Of a DNA stretch of 64,000 nt, positions 44,841 to 54,859 are shown in pieces. Made by a program: the position numbers and the translations under genes. The notes under the pieces were generated by a model that was not told the origin of the DNA, made no database searches, and was given only the letters and a program-made list of their open reading frames with translations. How positions within the stretch are numbered: the stretch's first letter is position 1; each line of letters opens with the position of its first letter. The stretch spans positions 1 through 64,000 of the forward strand of contig JACABD010000004.1 of the NCBI GenBank assembly GCA_013377075.1. The letters are read 5' to 3'. This DNA is from Geobacteraceae bacterium (GTDB taxonomy: Bacteria; Desulfobacterota; Desulfuromonadia; Geobacterales; DSM-12255).

Positions 44841-45809
44841 ATGTCATCTCACTTCCCAAAACCTTATGTAGCAAGTTTCCTTATGGCAAGTAACGCCTAC
44901 GAAGCGGCGATTGACGACCGGATCCATGCTGCACGGGAAGACCGGACTGATTCCGCTATCCTGCCGGGGCCGCCGAACAGGGCATATTTCCTTGACAGTT
45001 TCTTCACTCAGTTGCGCCATCTTCCCTTTGCCATGGAGATAACCACCCCGGAGCCGGAATTTGAGGAGATGATCATTGGTTACGAAGATGGCAGACCCGA
45101 CCCGACCGATCCGGCAAAAAAATGGCGGGCGTTTTCGCTCTCCCTGCGGATGGATCTGGGCGGCACCCAGGACGCCACCCTGCTGCTGCGTGAATCACCG
45201 TGCGAATCGTTGACCATGGCCAGTCTCGTCTTTGCCGCTGACACCGATGAGAGTGCTGCCCATGCTGAACCATCGGCAAAACGTTATCTTTTCAGGGAGT
45301 TTCTCTGCACGCTGATAAACAGCTATCCTGTGATCTGCGGCACCATTGGACTCGACATTGTAGCAATTGAAGCAGGTCTTCCTCACGACGAATTCAGACT
45401 GGATAACGGCAGGTGGCTACAGCAGTTTATTGAGAAATTACGCCTGTCAGGACGTGAAGATGACCTTTTTTGCGTTTATATCAACGGCTCGCCGTGGCAA
45501 TTCGACAGACCGTTTATTTACGACAACATCGAGCCACACGACAGCCATCTTGACACCTGGGCAGGCAGACGCTTCTTTGACCTGCACAAGATAAAGGAGA
45601 TCCGCATCCATGTTGAAAAGGGAGAACTTGCATATGCCCGGATGTATGAATCCGGTTATCCAAAGGACGACCGGGATGATGCCCTCATGTCTCTGGCAAA
45701 GGCGATCAGCATGGCAAATGAGCTGGGGCTTGAACAGGAAGCGGCCAGATTAAAAGCGCAGTCTGAGCATATCAATGCCGTATTTAACTCCCAGTTCCGC
45801 TGGAGATAA
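44841..45809 (+). CDS. Hypothetical protein, probably cytoplasmic (sigma operon)
   Basis: 322 residues from ATG 44841, with AAAGGAAC upstream; a TTG at 44817 would overlap the previous stop. No signal peptide or membrane helix. The sequence is acidic, with RAYFLDSFFTQLRHLPFAMEI near the start, a long central alpha/beta region and a C-terminal helical end (ALMSLAKAISMANELGLEQEAARLKAQ). It is not recognised. It is the one member of the operon that seems to remain in the cytoplasm, so it may process or regulate the exported proteins encoded around it. Confidence 0.65.
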   Translation: MSSHFPKPYVASFLMASNAYEAAIDDRIHAAREDRTDSAILPGPPNRAYFLDSFFTQLRHLPFAMEITTPEPEFEEMIIGYEDGRPDPTDPAKKWRAFSLSLRMDLGGTQDATLLLRESPCESLTMASLVFAADTDESAAHAEPSAKRYLFREFLCTLINSYPVICGTIGLDIVAIEAGLPHDEFRLDNGRWLQQFIEKLRLSGREDDLFCVYINGSPWQFDRPFIYDNIEPHDSHLDTWAGRRFFDLHKIKEIRIHVEKGELAYARMYESGYPKDDRDDALMSLAKAISMANELGLEQEAARLKAQSEHINAVFNSQFRWR

Positions 45810-45833
45810 ATCAAGTCGGCCAAGAGGATCACA

Positions 45834-46622
45834 ATGAAACAGTTTCGCAGACAGACGCTCTGGACGGGCATTATCCTCACCCTACTCTGCTGCACCCAGG
45901 CAGTTGCTCTCGACAAGCACGAGGTCGTACGAAAGGCAACCGCTGCCTATTACAGTCTTGAACGGCAAGGGCTTACATCCTTTAACTGCACGGTAGTGCC
46001 CGACTGGCAGGAGTTTTTCGAGCAGCAGCTGGAGGGTTATGACGATCCGGCCACCCGCAGCCGAATCGGGAAGATCCGATTTTCCGTCTCTCTCGATCAA
46101 TCCGGCATGCTTGACCTGACGCCTTACCGTGAAGGGGGCGGTACAATCAGCGGCAGCAGCGCCTACATGGCCAACAAGCTGGGTGAGCTTTTGTCCGGCT
46201 TTTTCCAGATGGTCCAGATGAATGTCATCAAGACACCATTTTCGATTCTGGAAAATGATTTCACCCTGACAGATAAAAAGGAAGAGTATTTGATTACCAT
46301 GGATGATTCCGAAGCCACGTCTGAAATAACGATGACCAGGGACTATCTGATCACGGAAATACTGATCCGCATCAAAAATCCGCAAACTGCTGAAACGATT
46401 TTCTGGCCCAAGTTCGACAGCACCGGCCAGGGGCTGCTCCTGTCGAGGTTGACCACAATACGTAATGACGGCCAGTTCATGTCAACCTGGGATCTCAAAT
46501 ACAGCAAAACTGGCGGGCTGCAACTTCCGGCCAGCGTTGTCATAAAAAACACCGAAAAGGGCAAAACTGTCCGGCTTAAAGTTGATTTCGACAACTGCAA
46601 GGCTGCTCAGAAACAGAAATAA
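45834..46622 (+). CDS. Exported protein of unknown function (sigma operon)
   Basis: 262 residues. Signal peptide with probable cut after QAVA, about residue 25. AGAGGATCACA lies upstream of the ATG. The mature protein mixes helices at the start (HEVVRKATAAYYSLERQG) with a long series of beta strands (KEEYLITMDDSEATSEITMTRD, WDLKYSKTGGLQLP), loosely like a LolA/LppX lipid-carrier fold, but no motif proves this. One cysteine pair (Cys52 region and Cys256). Follows the cytoplasmic protein by 24 bases. Confidence 0.65.
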   Translation: MKQFRRQTLWTGIILTLLCCTQAVALDKHEVVRKATAAYYSLERQGLTSFNCTVVPDWQEFFEQQLEGYDDPATRSRIGKIRFSVSLDQSGMLDLTPYREGGGTISGSSAYMANKLGELLSGFFQMVQMNVIKTPFSILENDFTLTDKKEEYLITMDDSEATSEITMTRDYLITEILIRIKNPQTAETIFWPKFDSTGQGLLLSRLTTIRNDGQFMSTWDLKYSKTGGLQLPASVVIKNTEKGKTVRLKVDFDNCKAAQKQK

Positions 46623-46634
46623 GGGGGTCCCACC

Positions 46635-47204
46635 ATGTTTAAAAGACTGCAAAACGCCATCATCTTTTCAGTTGCTGTTCTGGTTTTTATCTTCCCGGCA
46701 GCTCTGTCAGCCAAGGAACTGCCTCTCATGGCAGATCTATCAAAGCTGCGGCTGAAAATTATCGAGACAACTACCGTGGAAAAGCTACCAGGCTACATGC
46801 AATCCATGGCAGCCACCCCTGACGAAGAGAGTGAGAGCAGCTCCTATTACAGGGCTCCTGAAGGCAAGAAGATCGTTGTTGTCACGCTCAAGGGGAGCAT
46901 CCCCTCCCCCTGTCGACTCACCTATGATTCAGCAGAATTCGTCGCCCTCTATGACCAGTCTGTCACGAGCAGCACCGGGGTAAAGAAAATCAGAACCGTA
47001 TCGAGCCATGCTGCCGGTGTCACTACTACTGACAGCTGGCAGATTTCCACTGAAGGGGTCAGCACCAATTCCATAGAGGTTTACGCTGCTTCTCCCCTTA
47101 TTCTTCGGATCGCCTTTTATCTGCCCAAAGAAGTGGAAAGCTTTGATCTGCGCTATCCGACTGCCATTGCAAAAAAGGCCACTATCTCGAACAGAGGGAA
47201 ATGA
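46635..47204 (+). CDS. Exported protein of unknown function (sigma operon)
   Basis: 189 residues. Signal peptide (cut near LSA-KE, about residue 26) and AAGGGGGTCCCACC before the ATG. The mature part is beta-rich: KIVVVTLKGSIPSPCRLTYD, WQISTEGVSTNSIEVYAA, LRIAFYLPKEVESFDLRYP, suggesting a compact beta-sandwich. A single cysteine. Not recognised. It starts 12 bases after the previous stop and overlaps the next gene by four bases, so it is part of the same transcript. Confidence 0.65.
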   Translation: MFKRLQNAIIFSVAVLVFIFPAALSAKELPLMADLSKLRLKIIETTTVEKLPGYMQSMAATPDEESESSSYYRAPEGKKIVVVTLKGSIPSPCRLTYDSAEFVALYDQSVTSSTGVKKIRTVSSHAAGVTTTDSWQISTEGVSTNSIEVYAASPLILRIAFYLPKEVESFDLRYPTAIAKKATISNRGK

Positions 47205-47911
47205 TCATGTTCAATCGCCAAGTAACAGTGTCAACCGGTCTGACGGCTCTCTTTTTAGTGGCGACAGTCGGCAGCGCCAGCTGTTCCGGCCTGACGTCCA
47301 TGGTCGAGCAGATGCGCAGCGGCAAGGTAAAACTTGCCGAAGTGAACGCCGAGAAAGAGAACCTTACTGCCCAGAACGAGCGGGATTTGAAGGAGTACAC
47401 CGCTTACAGCGAGAGCTTCGGCCAGCTTGCCGCAAAGAAACAATCTATGGTGGATAATTTCAAGAAAGACATAGCCGCAAGGATCGGCTCGGCAAATGCC
47501 ATGGTTGAAGCATGGAACGCCAGATGTGACGCAAATCGTGTCGGTGAACTGCCGGAACCGGCCTTCAAAAGCTGTCAGGCAGAAAAGGCACGTCTGGAGC
47601 CGACAGTAACCGCTATTGTCAGTGCCGTCGACCGAGACACCGAATCTTTTGAAAAAAATCAGCTTGCCCCCATGGAAGACATTTTTAAAAGACAAAAAAC
47701 CGCCATGGACGGGCTTGATACGCGGATAAAGGGAAGATTTGAAAAATGGCTGAAGGTGAAAGAATTGAGTGACGAAATGACCGCCAGACTTGCAAACCTC
47801 CGCTCGGCGCTAGTCGAGGCTTGCAGTACGGCAACTACCATTGAAAGCATCAAACACTGCAATGCCATCGGCTGGGACGGGGCACGAATGGACCTGCCGC
47901 CACTTCAGTAA
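47201..47911 (+). CDS. Exported coiled-coil protein of unknown function (sigma operon)
   Basis: 236 residues. The ATG at 47201 overlaps the previous stop (ATGA); ATG 47207 is an alternative two codons on. The signal peptide is followed by a mostly helical mature protein rich in Lys, Glu and Ala (MRSGKVKLAEVNAEKENLTAQ; RFEKWLKVKELSDEMTARL), predicted as long antiparallel coiled coils, with five or six cysteines spaced along it that may form disulfides across helices. Not recognised. Resembles periplasmic adaptor or chaperone-like helical proteins only in general shape. Confidence 0.65.
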   Translation: MIMFNRQVTVSTGLTALFLVATVGSASCSGLTSMVEQMRSGKVKLAEVNAEKENLTAQNERDLKEYTAYSESFGQLAAKKQSMVDNFKKDIAARIGSANAMVEAWNARCDANRVGELPEPAFKSCQAEKARLEPTVTAIVSAVDRDTESFEKNQLAPMEDIFKRQKTAMDGLDTRIKGRFEKWLKVKELSDEMTARLANLRSALVEACSTATTIESIKHCNAIGWDGARMDLPPLQ

Positions 47912-47952
47912 GTTATGAAAAAGCAGCCATTCAATTAAAACAGGAGATAATC

Positions 47953-48291
47953 ATGGGAAATCTGTCAAGCCAGGTCAAAACCGAGCTCAGGCTGCTGCCT
48001 TACATGCTGGCTAAACTGCTTGGCGGGATCATGGCTATCTTCGGCTTTGCTGCTGCGATCGTCACCTTGACGAGGAAGGACGGCAATTCCTTGGCAGATA
48101 TCCTTCTGTCAGGCATGGTCTGCATCCTTGGCATCATCATCTTTTTATTATCTTCAAGGATGCAGAAACGACGTCAACCACCGACCCAGATAGACATAGA
48201 TATGCAAACAAGTCCATGTCTGCTTCCATGGATAATTCTGTTAATGCTGGCAGCCGCGTTTCTCTTATGTACCTATTTCATAACAAGGTAG
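47953..48291 (+). CDS. Small inner-membrane protein (sigma operon)
   Basis: 112 residues with three hydrophobic segments (about 19-38, 48-66 and 91-109). AGGAGATAATC precedes the ATG. No conserved motif recognised. Last gene of the sigma operon; a 157-base gap then precedes ppdK, which has its own ribosome binding site and probably its own promoter. Confidence 0.65.
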   Translation: MGNLSSQVKTELRLLPYMLAKLLGGIMAIFGFAAAIVTLTRKDGNSLADILLSGMVCILGIIIFLLSSRMQKRRQPPTQIDIDMQTSPCLLPWIILLMLAAAFLLCTYFITR

Positions 48292-48448
48292 CATTGCATG
48301 GCTTTTCACCCCGCCTTAAACTCATTTACCATTAGTAAAATTAACTACTTACGGCGCAATAAGGGTTGCTATTACTCGTTCTAGAGTGTATATATACCCG
48401 CAAAATTGAATTTCAAGGTTCAAACACTCAAAACTAAAGGAGCAACAG

Positions 48449-51106
48449 ATGTCATCAAAGTACGTCTATTTTTTCGGAAACGGCAAAGCTGAAGGCGATG
48501 CAAAGATGAAAAATCTTCTCGGTGGCAAGGGGGCCAATCTGGCCGAAATGACCAGTATCGGTCTTCCCGTCCCCCCCGGTTTCACTATTTCGACTGAAGT
48601 CTGCACCTACTACTATGCCAACGGTGACACCTACCCCCAGAGCCTTGAAAATGAAGTAAATACCAACCTGAGCGAAGTCGAGAAGATCATGGGGAGAACC
48701 TTCGGCGACCCGAAAAACCCGCTTCTGGTCTCTGTCCGCTCCGGTGCCCGTGCATCAATGCCCGGCATGATGGATACCATCCTCAATCTCGGCCTCAACG
48801 ACATCACAGTTCAGGGGATCATCGCCCAGAGCGGTGACGAGCGCTTCGCCTATGATGCCTACCGCCGTTTTGTGCAGATGTACTCTGACGTTGTCATGGG
48901 AATGGACAAGCATGTTCTTGAGCACCAGCTTGAGATGAAGAAAGAGGAGAAAGGGGTTCACCTCGATACCGAACTGACCGCTGCCGACTGGAAAGAGCTT
49001 GTTGCCTCCTTTAAACTGGCCATCAGAGAGCATCTCGGCCAGGAGTTCCCGGAAGATCCGAAGGACCAGCTCTGGGGTGCAGTTGGCGCAGTATTCGGCT
49101 CATGGATGAACCAGCGGGCAATTACCTACCGCAGACTGAACAGCATCCCTTCAGAATGGGGAACAGCTGTCAACGTCCAGTCCATGGTATTCGGCAACAT
49201 GGGTGACGACTGCGCCACCGGCGTTGCCTTTACCCGCGATCCGTCAACCGGCGAAAACTATTTCTACGGCGAATACCTTGTCAACGCCCAGGGGGAGGAT
49301 GTTGTTGCCGGTATCCGCACCCCTCAACCGCTAAATCTTTTTCAGAAAAAAGAGGGGGATCTCCCCTCCATGGAAGAGGTGTTGCCCGAATGTTACAGGC
49401 AGCTTGCCGATATCCGTTCCAGCCTTGAAAAACATTACAAAGACATGCAGGACATCGAGTTCACCATTGAAAAAGGTAAGCTCTTCATGCTCCAGACCCG
49501 TAACGGCAAGCGTACCGCCAAGGCCGCCATCAAGACTGCTGTCGACATGGTAAGAGAGGGGCTGATCGACGAAAAGACTGCTGTTCTCAGGGTTGCCCCT
49601 TCCCAGCTCGACCAGCTTCTCCACCCGTCCCTTGATCCGAAGGCGCCGAAAAAAGTCATTGCCAAAGGGCTTCCCGCCTCTCCCGGCGCAGCTTCAGGTG
49701 CCGTTGTCTTTACTGCTGATGAAGCAGAAGCAGAAGCCAAGGTCGGCAAGCGGGTCATACTCGTCAGGATCGAGACAAGCCCGGAAGATATTCACGGCAT
49801 GCACGCAGCCCAGGGGATCCTTACTGCCCGCGGTGGCATGACCTCCCACGCAGCCGTCGTTGCCCGCGGCATGGGAAAATGCTGCGTTGCCGGTTGCGGC
49901 GACATCAAGGTTGATTATGCCAATGAAAAGTTCATGGCCAGAAACGGTCAGATGGTCAGCAAAGGTGACATTATCACCCTGGACGGCTCCACCGGCGAAG
50001 TGATGCTTGGTGAGGTCCCGACCGTATCCCCCGAGATGACCGGTGACTTCGGCACACTCATGGGGTGGGTTGACAGCTTTAGAACGCTCAAAGTCCGCAC
50101 CAATGCCGACACCCCTTACGACTCCAAGGTTGCCCGTCAGTTTGGCGCAGAAGGGATCGGCCTCTGCCGTACCGAGCATATGTTCTTCGATGCCGAAAGA
50201 ATCTCCGCAGTGCGTGAGATGATCCTCTCGGAAGATCTGGAAGGGCGTCAGAAGGCCCTTGCCAAGATTCTCCCCATGCAGAAAGGGGATTTTATCGGTA
50301 TCTTCCGCGAAATGAAGGGGCTGCCGGTCACCATCCGCCTCCTTGATCCGCCGCTCCACGAGTTCCTCCCCCAGGAGGATAAGGATATCGAAGCACTTGC
50401 CAAGTCGCTGAGCGTATCAACCCAGCAGCTGCGCCACAAGGTTGAGTTCCTCCACGAATTCAACCCGATGCTCGGCCACCGGGGCTGCCGTCTCGGCCTC
50501 ACCTACCCTGAAATCTATGACATGCAGGTTCAGGCCATCATGGAGGCTGCCTGCGAACTGGTGAAAAACGAAGGGTTCGCCATTGTCCCGGAAATCATGA
50601 TCCCGCTGATTGCAACCGTGTCCGAACTGAAAGAGCTCAGAGCCAACGCCATCAGGGTCTGTGAAGAGGTTATCGCCAGATACGGCGTCAAAGTCGAGTA
50701 CCTGATCGGCACCATGATAGAGCTGCCACGGGCCGCCCTGACAGCCGACGAGATCGCCACAGAGGCCGAATTCTTCTCCTTCGGCACCAACGATCTTACC
50801 CAGACCACATTCGGCCTCTCCCGCGATGATGCCGGCAAGTTCCTCCCCTTCTATGTGGAAAACGGCCTCCTCCCTGAAGATCCGTTTGTCTCCCTCGATC
50901 AGGGCGGAGTCGGCAAGCTTGTAAAGATGGCCTGCGAGCTTGGCCGCGCTGCACGACCGGGCATCAAGCTCGGCATCTGCGGCGAGCATGGTGGTGATCC
51001 GGCCTCGGTCATCTTCTGCCACAACGCCGGTCTCGACTATGTCTCCTGCTCACCGTTCAGGGTGCCGATCGCCCGCCTCGCCGCCGCCCATGCGGCTCTG
51101 GCTTAA
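48449..51106 (+). CDS. ppdK: Pyruvate, phosphate dikinase
   Basis: 885 residues, full family length. Domains in order: ATP-grasp nucleotide-binding domain ([12 protein letters not shown] near the start, then [21 protein letters not shown]), phosphohistidine domain with His467 in [13 protein letters not shown], and the PEP/pyruvate barrel ending with the catalytic Cys844 in [11 protein letters not shown]. It interconverts pyruvate + ATP + Pi and PEP + AMP + PPi, allowing gluconeogenesis from acetate-derived pyruvate. AAAGGAGCAACAG precedes the ATG and a strong terminator follows. Monocistronic. PpdK is usually controlled by a bifunctional kinase/phosphorylase, not found here. Confidence 0.97.
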   Translation: MSSKYVYFFGNGKAEGDAKMKNLLGGKGANLAEMTSIGLPVPPGFTISTEVCTYYYANGDTYPQSLENEVNTNLSEVEKIMGRTFGDPKNPLLVSVRSGARASMPGMMDTILNLGLNDITVQGIIAQSGDERFAYDAYRRFVQMYSDVVMGMDKHVLEHQLEMKKEEKGVHLDTELTAADWKELVASFKLAIREHLGQEFPEDPKDQLWGAVGAVFGSWMNQRAITYRRLNSIPSEWGTAVNVQSMVFGNMGDDCATGVAFTRDPSTGENYFYGEYLVNAQGEDVVAGIRTPQPLNLFQKKEGDLPSMEEVLPECYRQLADIRSSLEKHYKDMQDIEFTIEKGKLFMLQTRNGKRTAKAAIKTAVDMVREGLIDEKTAVLRVAPSQLDQLLHPSLDPKAPKKVIAKGLPASPGAASGAVVFTADEAEAEAKVGKRVILVRIETSPEDIHGMHAAQGILTARGGMTSHAAVVARGMGKCCVAGCGDIKVDYANEKFMARNGQMVSKGDIITLDGSTGEVMLGEVPTVSPEMTGDFGTLMGWVDSFRTLKVRTNADTPYDSKVARQFGAEGIGLCRTEHMFFDAERISAVREMILSEDLEGRQKALAKILPMQKGDFIGIFREMKGLPVTIRLLDPPLHEFLPQEDKDIEALAKSLSVSTQQLRHKVEFLHEFNPMLGHRGCRLGLTYPEIYDMQVQAIMEAACELVKNEGFAIVPEIMIPLIATVSELKELRANAIRVCEEVIARYGVKVEYLIGTMIELPRAALTADEIATEAEFFSFGTNDLTQTTFGLSRDDAGKFLPFYVENGLLPEDPFVSLDQGGVGKLVKMACELGRAARPGIKLGICGEHGGDPASVIFCHNAGLDYVSCSPFRVPIARLAAAHAALA

Positions 51107-51113
51107 AAATATC

Positions 51114-51142
51114 AGGGGGTGCTTTTTGCACCCCCTTTTCTT
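51114..51142 (+). terminator. Intrinsic terminator of ppdK
   Basis: Nine-base stem AGGGGGTGC/GCACCCCCT with a five-T loop, then TTTCTT. It ends directly against the ATG (51143) of the next gene, which makes that gene's expression unusual. Confidence 0.9.
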
Positions 51143-51964
51143 ATGCCAATATCAACAAATCACTACAACCGCACAGGCCTGACAGAAGCCATTCTGACAG
51201 CCCTCACCTCTTCAGGTAAAGATCTCTCCAGCATCACCACCCACGACCTTGCCCCCATAGACGAGCTCCATGTCCGCGGTCGCAAGGCAACTATGGAACT
51301 TGCCGGGAAACTCCCGTTGCAACCGGGCCTGCGGGTTCTCGACATCGGCTCCGGCCTTGGTGGTGCAGCACGCTATCTTGCCGGGACTTCTGGCTGTAAC
51401 GTTACCGGCATCGACCTGACCTACGACTACTGCCATGGTGCAAAGCGACTCGGCGAACTGACCTCCCTTGAAGGCAGAACCACCTTTGTCCAGGGAGACG
51501 CCACCACCCTCCCCTTCCCGGACAGCTGTTTCGACATGGTCTGGACCATCCACACTGCCATGAATATTCCGGACAAAGCGGGTCTTTATCGCGAGATCAG
51601 CAGGGTACTCAAACCGGGCGGAACCCTGGCGCTCTACGATATCCTCAAAGGTGAAGGGGGCGAGATTCACACACCTGTGCCATGGGCAATGACGGCACAG
51701 CAGAGCCATCTGGCCACGCCAGCGGAACTGACAGCGCTTCTTGAGGGATCTGGGTTTTCCATCACATTATGGAATGACCTGACCGATGAAGGGAGAATCT
51801 GGTTCAAACATCTGGCAGAGAGGACAGCATCCGGCACGCCACACCCCCTGGGAGTTCATCTTCTTTTCGGCAGCGACTTTCCGCAAATGGCGAGGAATCA
51901 GGTGCGGAATCTGGAAGAGAACAGGATAGTTCTGCTGGAGTGCCTTGCCACCCGGCAAGGCTGA
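51143..51964 (+). CDS. SAM-dependent methyltransferase
   Basis: 273 residues from ATG 51143. Class I methyltransferase with motif I VLDIGSGLGGAARYLA, acidic motif II VTGIDLT, GDATTLPFPDSCFDMVW and RVLKPGGTLALYDI, close to UbiE/sarcosine-dimethylglycine methyltransferase types acting on small molecules or quinones. The substrate is unknown. The start sits directly after the ppdK terminator and there is no Shine-Dalgarno sequence; an in-frame GTG at 51119 falls inside the terminator stem. It may rely on read-through, or a start further in may be used, but residues 1-60 look coherent. Confidence 0.85.
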   Translation: MPISTNHYNRTGLTEAILTALTSSGKDLSSITTHDLAPIDELHVRGRKATMELAGKLPLQPGLRVLDIGSGLGGAARYLAGTSGCNVTGIDLTYDYCHGAKRLGELTSLEGRTTFVQGDATTLPFPDSCFDMVWTIHTAMNIPDKAGLYREISRVLKPGGTLALYDILKGEGGEIHTPVPWAMTAQQSHLATPAELTALLEGSGFSITLWNDLTDEGRIWFKHLAERTASGTPHPLGVHLLFGSDFPQMARNQVRNLEENRIVLLECLATRQG

Positions 51965-52307
51965 ACAGGCCCATAAACACTCCCTTTACAGCCCCCCTCA
52001 AGTCACTTCGCAACAAGATCCCATTTCAGTTTTTTAATTTACATACTCAAAGAGCTTGCGTATATTTTCGATCACGAATCGGCTGATTTCCACTCTGAGA
52101 AATGGTCATGTTTTTAAAACCATTGAATGATTGATCCCTCAACAGCCCACGAAAAGCATATATCTGTAGATGGATTGGACAAGCAGCAAAACCGGCAAAA
52201 GCATCTACTGGTATATACACCGGTCTAACCGGTCAATTACGCGTTGCATTTTCCGACAGCATTCCTTACCCTTTTCTTTATTCTGCAACCTATTTATGGA
52301 GGGAGCT
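51965..52307. other. Intergenic region, no gene seen
   Basis: AT-rich spacer upstream of the DUF4124 gene. The only structure noted is ACCGGT repeated at 52219-52224 and 52228-52233, each itself a palindrome, which may be part of an operator. Confidence 0.4.
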
Positions 52308-52826
52308 ATGACAAAGCGCTTAATGACACTCCGCAGCCTGGCAACAGCACTTTTATTCATATTGCCCATTACCAATATTCAGGCAGAAACATATCGCTGG
52401 ATCGATGACAGCGGTGGTGTCAACTTTAGCGACGACCTTGGCAAAATACCCGTCCGTTACCGGCAGAATGCGACAATTGATAATGTGAATTCCAATCTGA
52501 ATATCATGCCGGGAAGAGCGCCTGCGGAAAGCGTGAAAGGCAATTCTAAAGCTGCCGAAAGCCCGCTGACTAACTTGTCGTCAGGTTCGGCAGCCAAAAA
52601 AGTGAAAAAGAGCAAACATCATACTCCGGAGAAAAAAAAGCAGCGGAGGGCGTTTAGCAATGCTCCGGGTGAGGCCAATACAGCCCGACAGCAACAAAAC
52701 CTGAATGAGGAAAAGATACGGCAGGATCGTCAGAAACTCGATGGTGCCCAGAACCCTGCCCGTCAATCAATAAACCAGGCAGATGAACAGATCAAAAAAG
52801 CGCGGGAAAAGACGATGGGGCATTAA
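52308..52826 (+). CDS. DUF4124 exported protein
   Basis: 172 residues from ATG 52308, chosen for GGAGGGAGCT directly upstream; an open frame reaches back to 52170 but those residues are implausible. A signal peptide (cut after IQA, residue 26) is followed by a DUF4124-type module, ETYRWIDDSGGVNFSDDL, then a low-complexity Lys/Gln/Asn/Arg-rich tail with helical propensity. DUF4124 modules are common in periplasmic proteins of proteobacteria and have no established function. Converges with the flavoprotein gene. Confidence 0.8.
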   Translation: MTKRLMTLRSLATALLFILPITNIQAETYRWIDDSGGVNFSDDLGKIPVRYRQNATIDNVNSNLNIMPGRAPAESVKGNSKAAESPLTNLSSGSAAKKVKKSKHHTPEKKKQRRAFSNAPGEANTARQQQNLNEEKIRQDRQKLDGAQNPARQSINQADEQIKKAREKTMGH

Positions 52827-52869
52827 TTTCTGATCGGCAAAAGGGGACACAAGGGCGCAGACACTGTCA

Positions 52870-54372
52870 TCACGGAACGGTTGTTACAAAGTCTATTCTA
52901 TTCTGTTTACAGAGAAGCTGGACGACATTCCGGGCCGACAGGGCTGCAGAAGGGACACCGCCGCCGGGTAGAGCCCAATGTCCGGCCATGAAGAAGTTTT
53001 TGAGATGGGGCAACCTGTTCATGGCGCGCAGCAATCCGGTTTGGGGGGTGATCATCCACCCCTGGTGAGATCCCTGCCAATTCCCCGTATAACGGACATA
53101 TGTAAGCGGCGTGGCCATGTCGCGCATTTCAATCAAGTCGCCAAAACCGGGAAAACGCTGGTCCATTATTGAAACCACCTGGTCAATGATCTGTTCCTTC
53201 TGAGCCCGGTATTGTTGTTCATCTTTACTGAAAGGCTCCCAGTAGGTCATATTTGACGGGAACAGGACCTTAACCAGGGTTTTACCGGAAGGAGCCGAGC
53301 CGGGATCGAAACTGCTGACACGTATACCCATCCGGGTTATCTTTTCACCGGCGATGATTAACGGTTCTTTCAGCGGAAAGTTTAAACCGGTAGAACTTCC
53401 CAGAGCAAGGTCGAAGGGCTGCTTGAGTCCCAACGATATGTAGATCAGGGGCGGAAAGATGGGCTTGCCGCCATAAAAACTCCGGATCTTCTTGTTCAGA
53501 AATCTGCCTTCCAGCATCTTGAAGATCGTCGTATGTCCGTCAGCGGCTGAGACTACATAGTCCGCACGATGTTCGGTCCCGTCCTCCAGCTTGATTCCCA
53601 CAGCGAGTCCGTCTTCGACCAGTATTCTGGAAACAGTTGCCCCGTAGTTGCATTCCCCTCCCAGACCAAGGTAACGCTGTTCAATTGACCTGGAGAATTC
53701 AAACGAACCTCCCAGAGGATAGCCGGATATCTTTTGGTGCATCATGGCAAGGGACATCATGAAGAAGTAGAGCGGCGTCTCCGGAAACCACAACTCCGCA
53801 AACATCTCACGGAGCAGGATGCTCTTGAAGCGAGTGGAAAAGTCCCGCATGGATACTGGAAACCACTTCCGGAAAGTCATGAGATGGGGGAGCAGATTGA
53901 AAAGAATACGCAGGCCTTCAATCGGGCCGTATAGTTCCGGGGCCTTGATAATCGGCGGATTGAACCCGAGGCAACGACGCACCCCTTTGATGAATTCCCT
54001 GATCAGCGCGCTGTCTTCCGGCGCAAGAGCCAGCAAGTGTTCTTCCAGTTTGTCGATATCAGAATAGAGCGTGACGAACCTGCCATCCGTCCCCTCAAAA
54101 CAGATAAAGTCTTCATAGGTTTCAAAGCGCCGTCCCTGTAAAGCGCCCAGTTCCTGCCAGATCTGAAAAAAGGCGGATTGTTCCGCACAACCAAGCAGTG
54201 TGTGGACGCCACCGTTGATATTGTAACCGCTGCGCTGCCATGAGGTGCAGAGCCCACCAGGTCGTGTGTCCATCTCGAAAATACGGGTCGAGAAGCCGTT
54301 CATCTGGGCATAGCATCCTGCAGCCAGGCCAGCGATGCCTGCACCGATGATAATCACCGTTTTTTCTTTCAC
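52870..54372 (-). CDS. FAD-dependent oxidoreductase, phytoene desaturase/carotene isomerase-like
   Basis: 500 residues from GTG 54372 (AGGCGG upstream); the upstream in-frame TTG at 54426 has no ribosome binding site. The N-terminal dinucleotide fold is VIIIGAGIAGLAAG with the acidic strand end RIFEMD and RPGGLCTSW. The C-terminus has the flavoprotein signature (FMAGHWALPGGGVPSAALSARN). This is the CrtI/CrtH/NAD(P)-binding Rossmann-domain family of desaturases, isomerases and retinol-saturase-like enzymes. No carotenoid genes are adjacent and the substrate is unknown. It converges with the DUF4124 gene and is monocistronic. Confidence 0.87.
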   Translation of the reverse strand: MKEKTVIIIGAGIAGLAAGCYAQMNGFSTRIFEMDTRPGGLCTSWQRSGYNINGGVHTLLGCAEQSAFFQIWQELGALQGRRFETYEDFICFEGTDGRFVTLYSDIDKLEEHLLALAPEDSALIREFIKGVRRCLGFNPPIIKAPELYGPIEGLRILFNLLPHLMTFRKWFPVSMRDFSTRFKSILLREMFAELWFPETPLYFFMMSLAMMHQKISGYPLGGSFEFSRSIEQRYLGLGGECNYGATVSRILVEDGLAVGIKLEDGTEHRADYVVSAADGHTTIFKMLEGRFLNKKIRSFYGGKPIFPPLIYISLGLKQPFDLALGSSTGLNFPLKEPLIIAGEKITRMGIRVSSFDPGSAPSGKTLVKVLFPSNMTYWEPFSKDEQQYRAQKEQIIDQVVSIMDQRFPGFGDLIEMRDMATPLTYVRYTGNWQGSHQGWMITPQTGLLRAMNRLPHLKNFFMAGHWALPGGGVPSAALSARNVVQLLCKQNRIDFVTTVP

Positions 54373-54859
54373 TCTACACCGCCTGTATGCATTCCATCTC
54401 CCGGATCGATCATTGGATTGAGACAATCAGCTATTTCTTTGGTGGCGGATAAAAAAACTGTAGCGGAACACTGAGGGTGGCGTGGTCCAAAGCCGATCGG
54501 CCATGTGCCACAGGCGATTCTTTATTCGAAAGGAATTTGCTTATTCGGCACGGAAGATATACCACCTGGGAAGAGACAACGTCAACGGATATCACGGTAT
54601 TTTCGGGAGCACATTGACGTCTGGATAGTCAGCAGTATGATAATCAGGAAGTGCTGATTGCCTGGTACACTAGTAATTTGCGTGACACTCCTGCCTGTGT
54701 TATGCGTATGGAGCACTGGGAAGCAGCGTGCAAATAATGCAAGAGACAACAATTCACCACAATCTCGGCAAAAACTCATAACACCTCGTCCCCCTCTTAA
54801 TCTGTATGCGGAAAAACTAAAAAAAATCCCCTTAAGACGTTAACCAAAGGGAGGTTCAA
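54373..54859. other. Intergenic region, no gene seen
   Basis: Divergent spacer between the flavoprotein and the NTF2-like gene. No ORF with a ribosome binding site, no repeat and no RNA gene was recognised. Confidence 0.45.
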
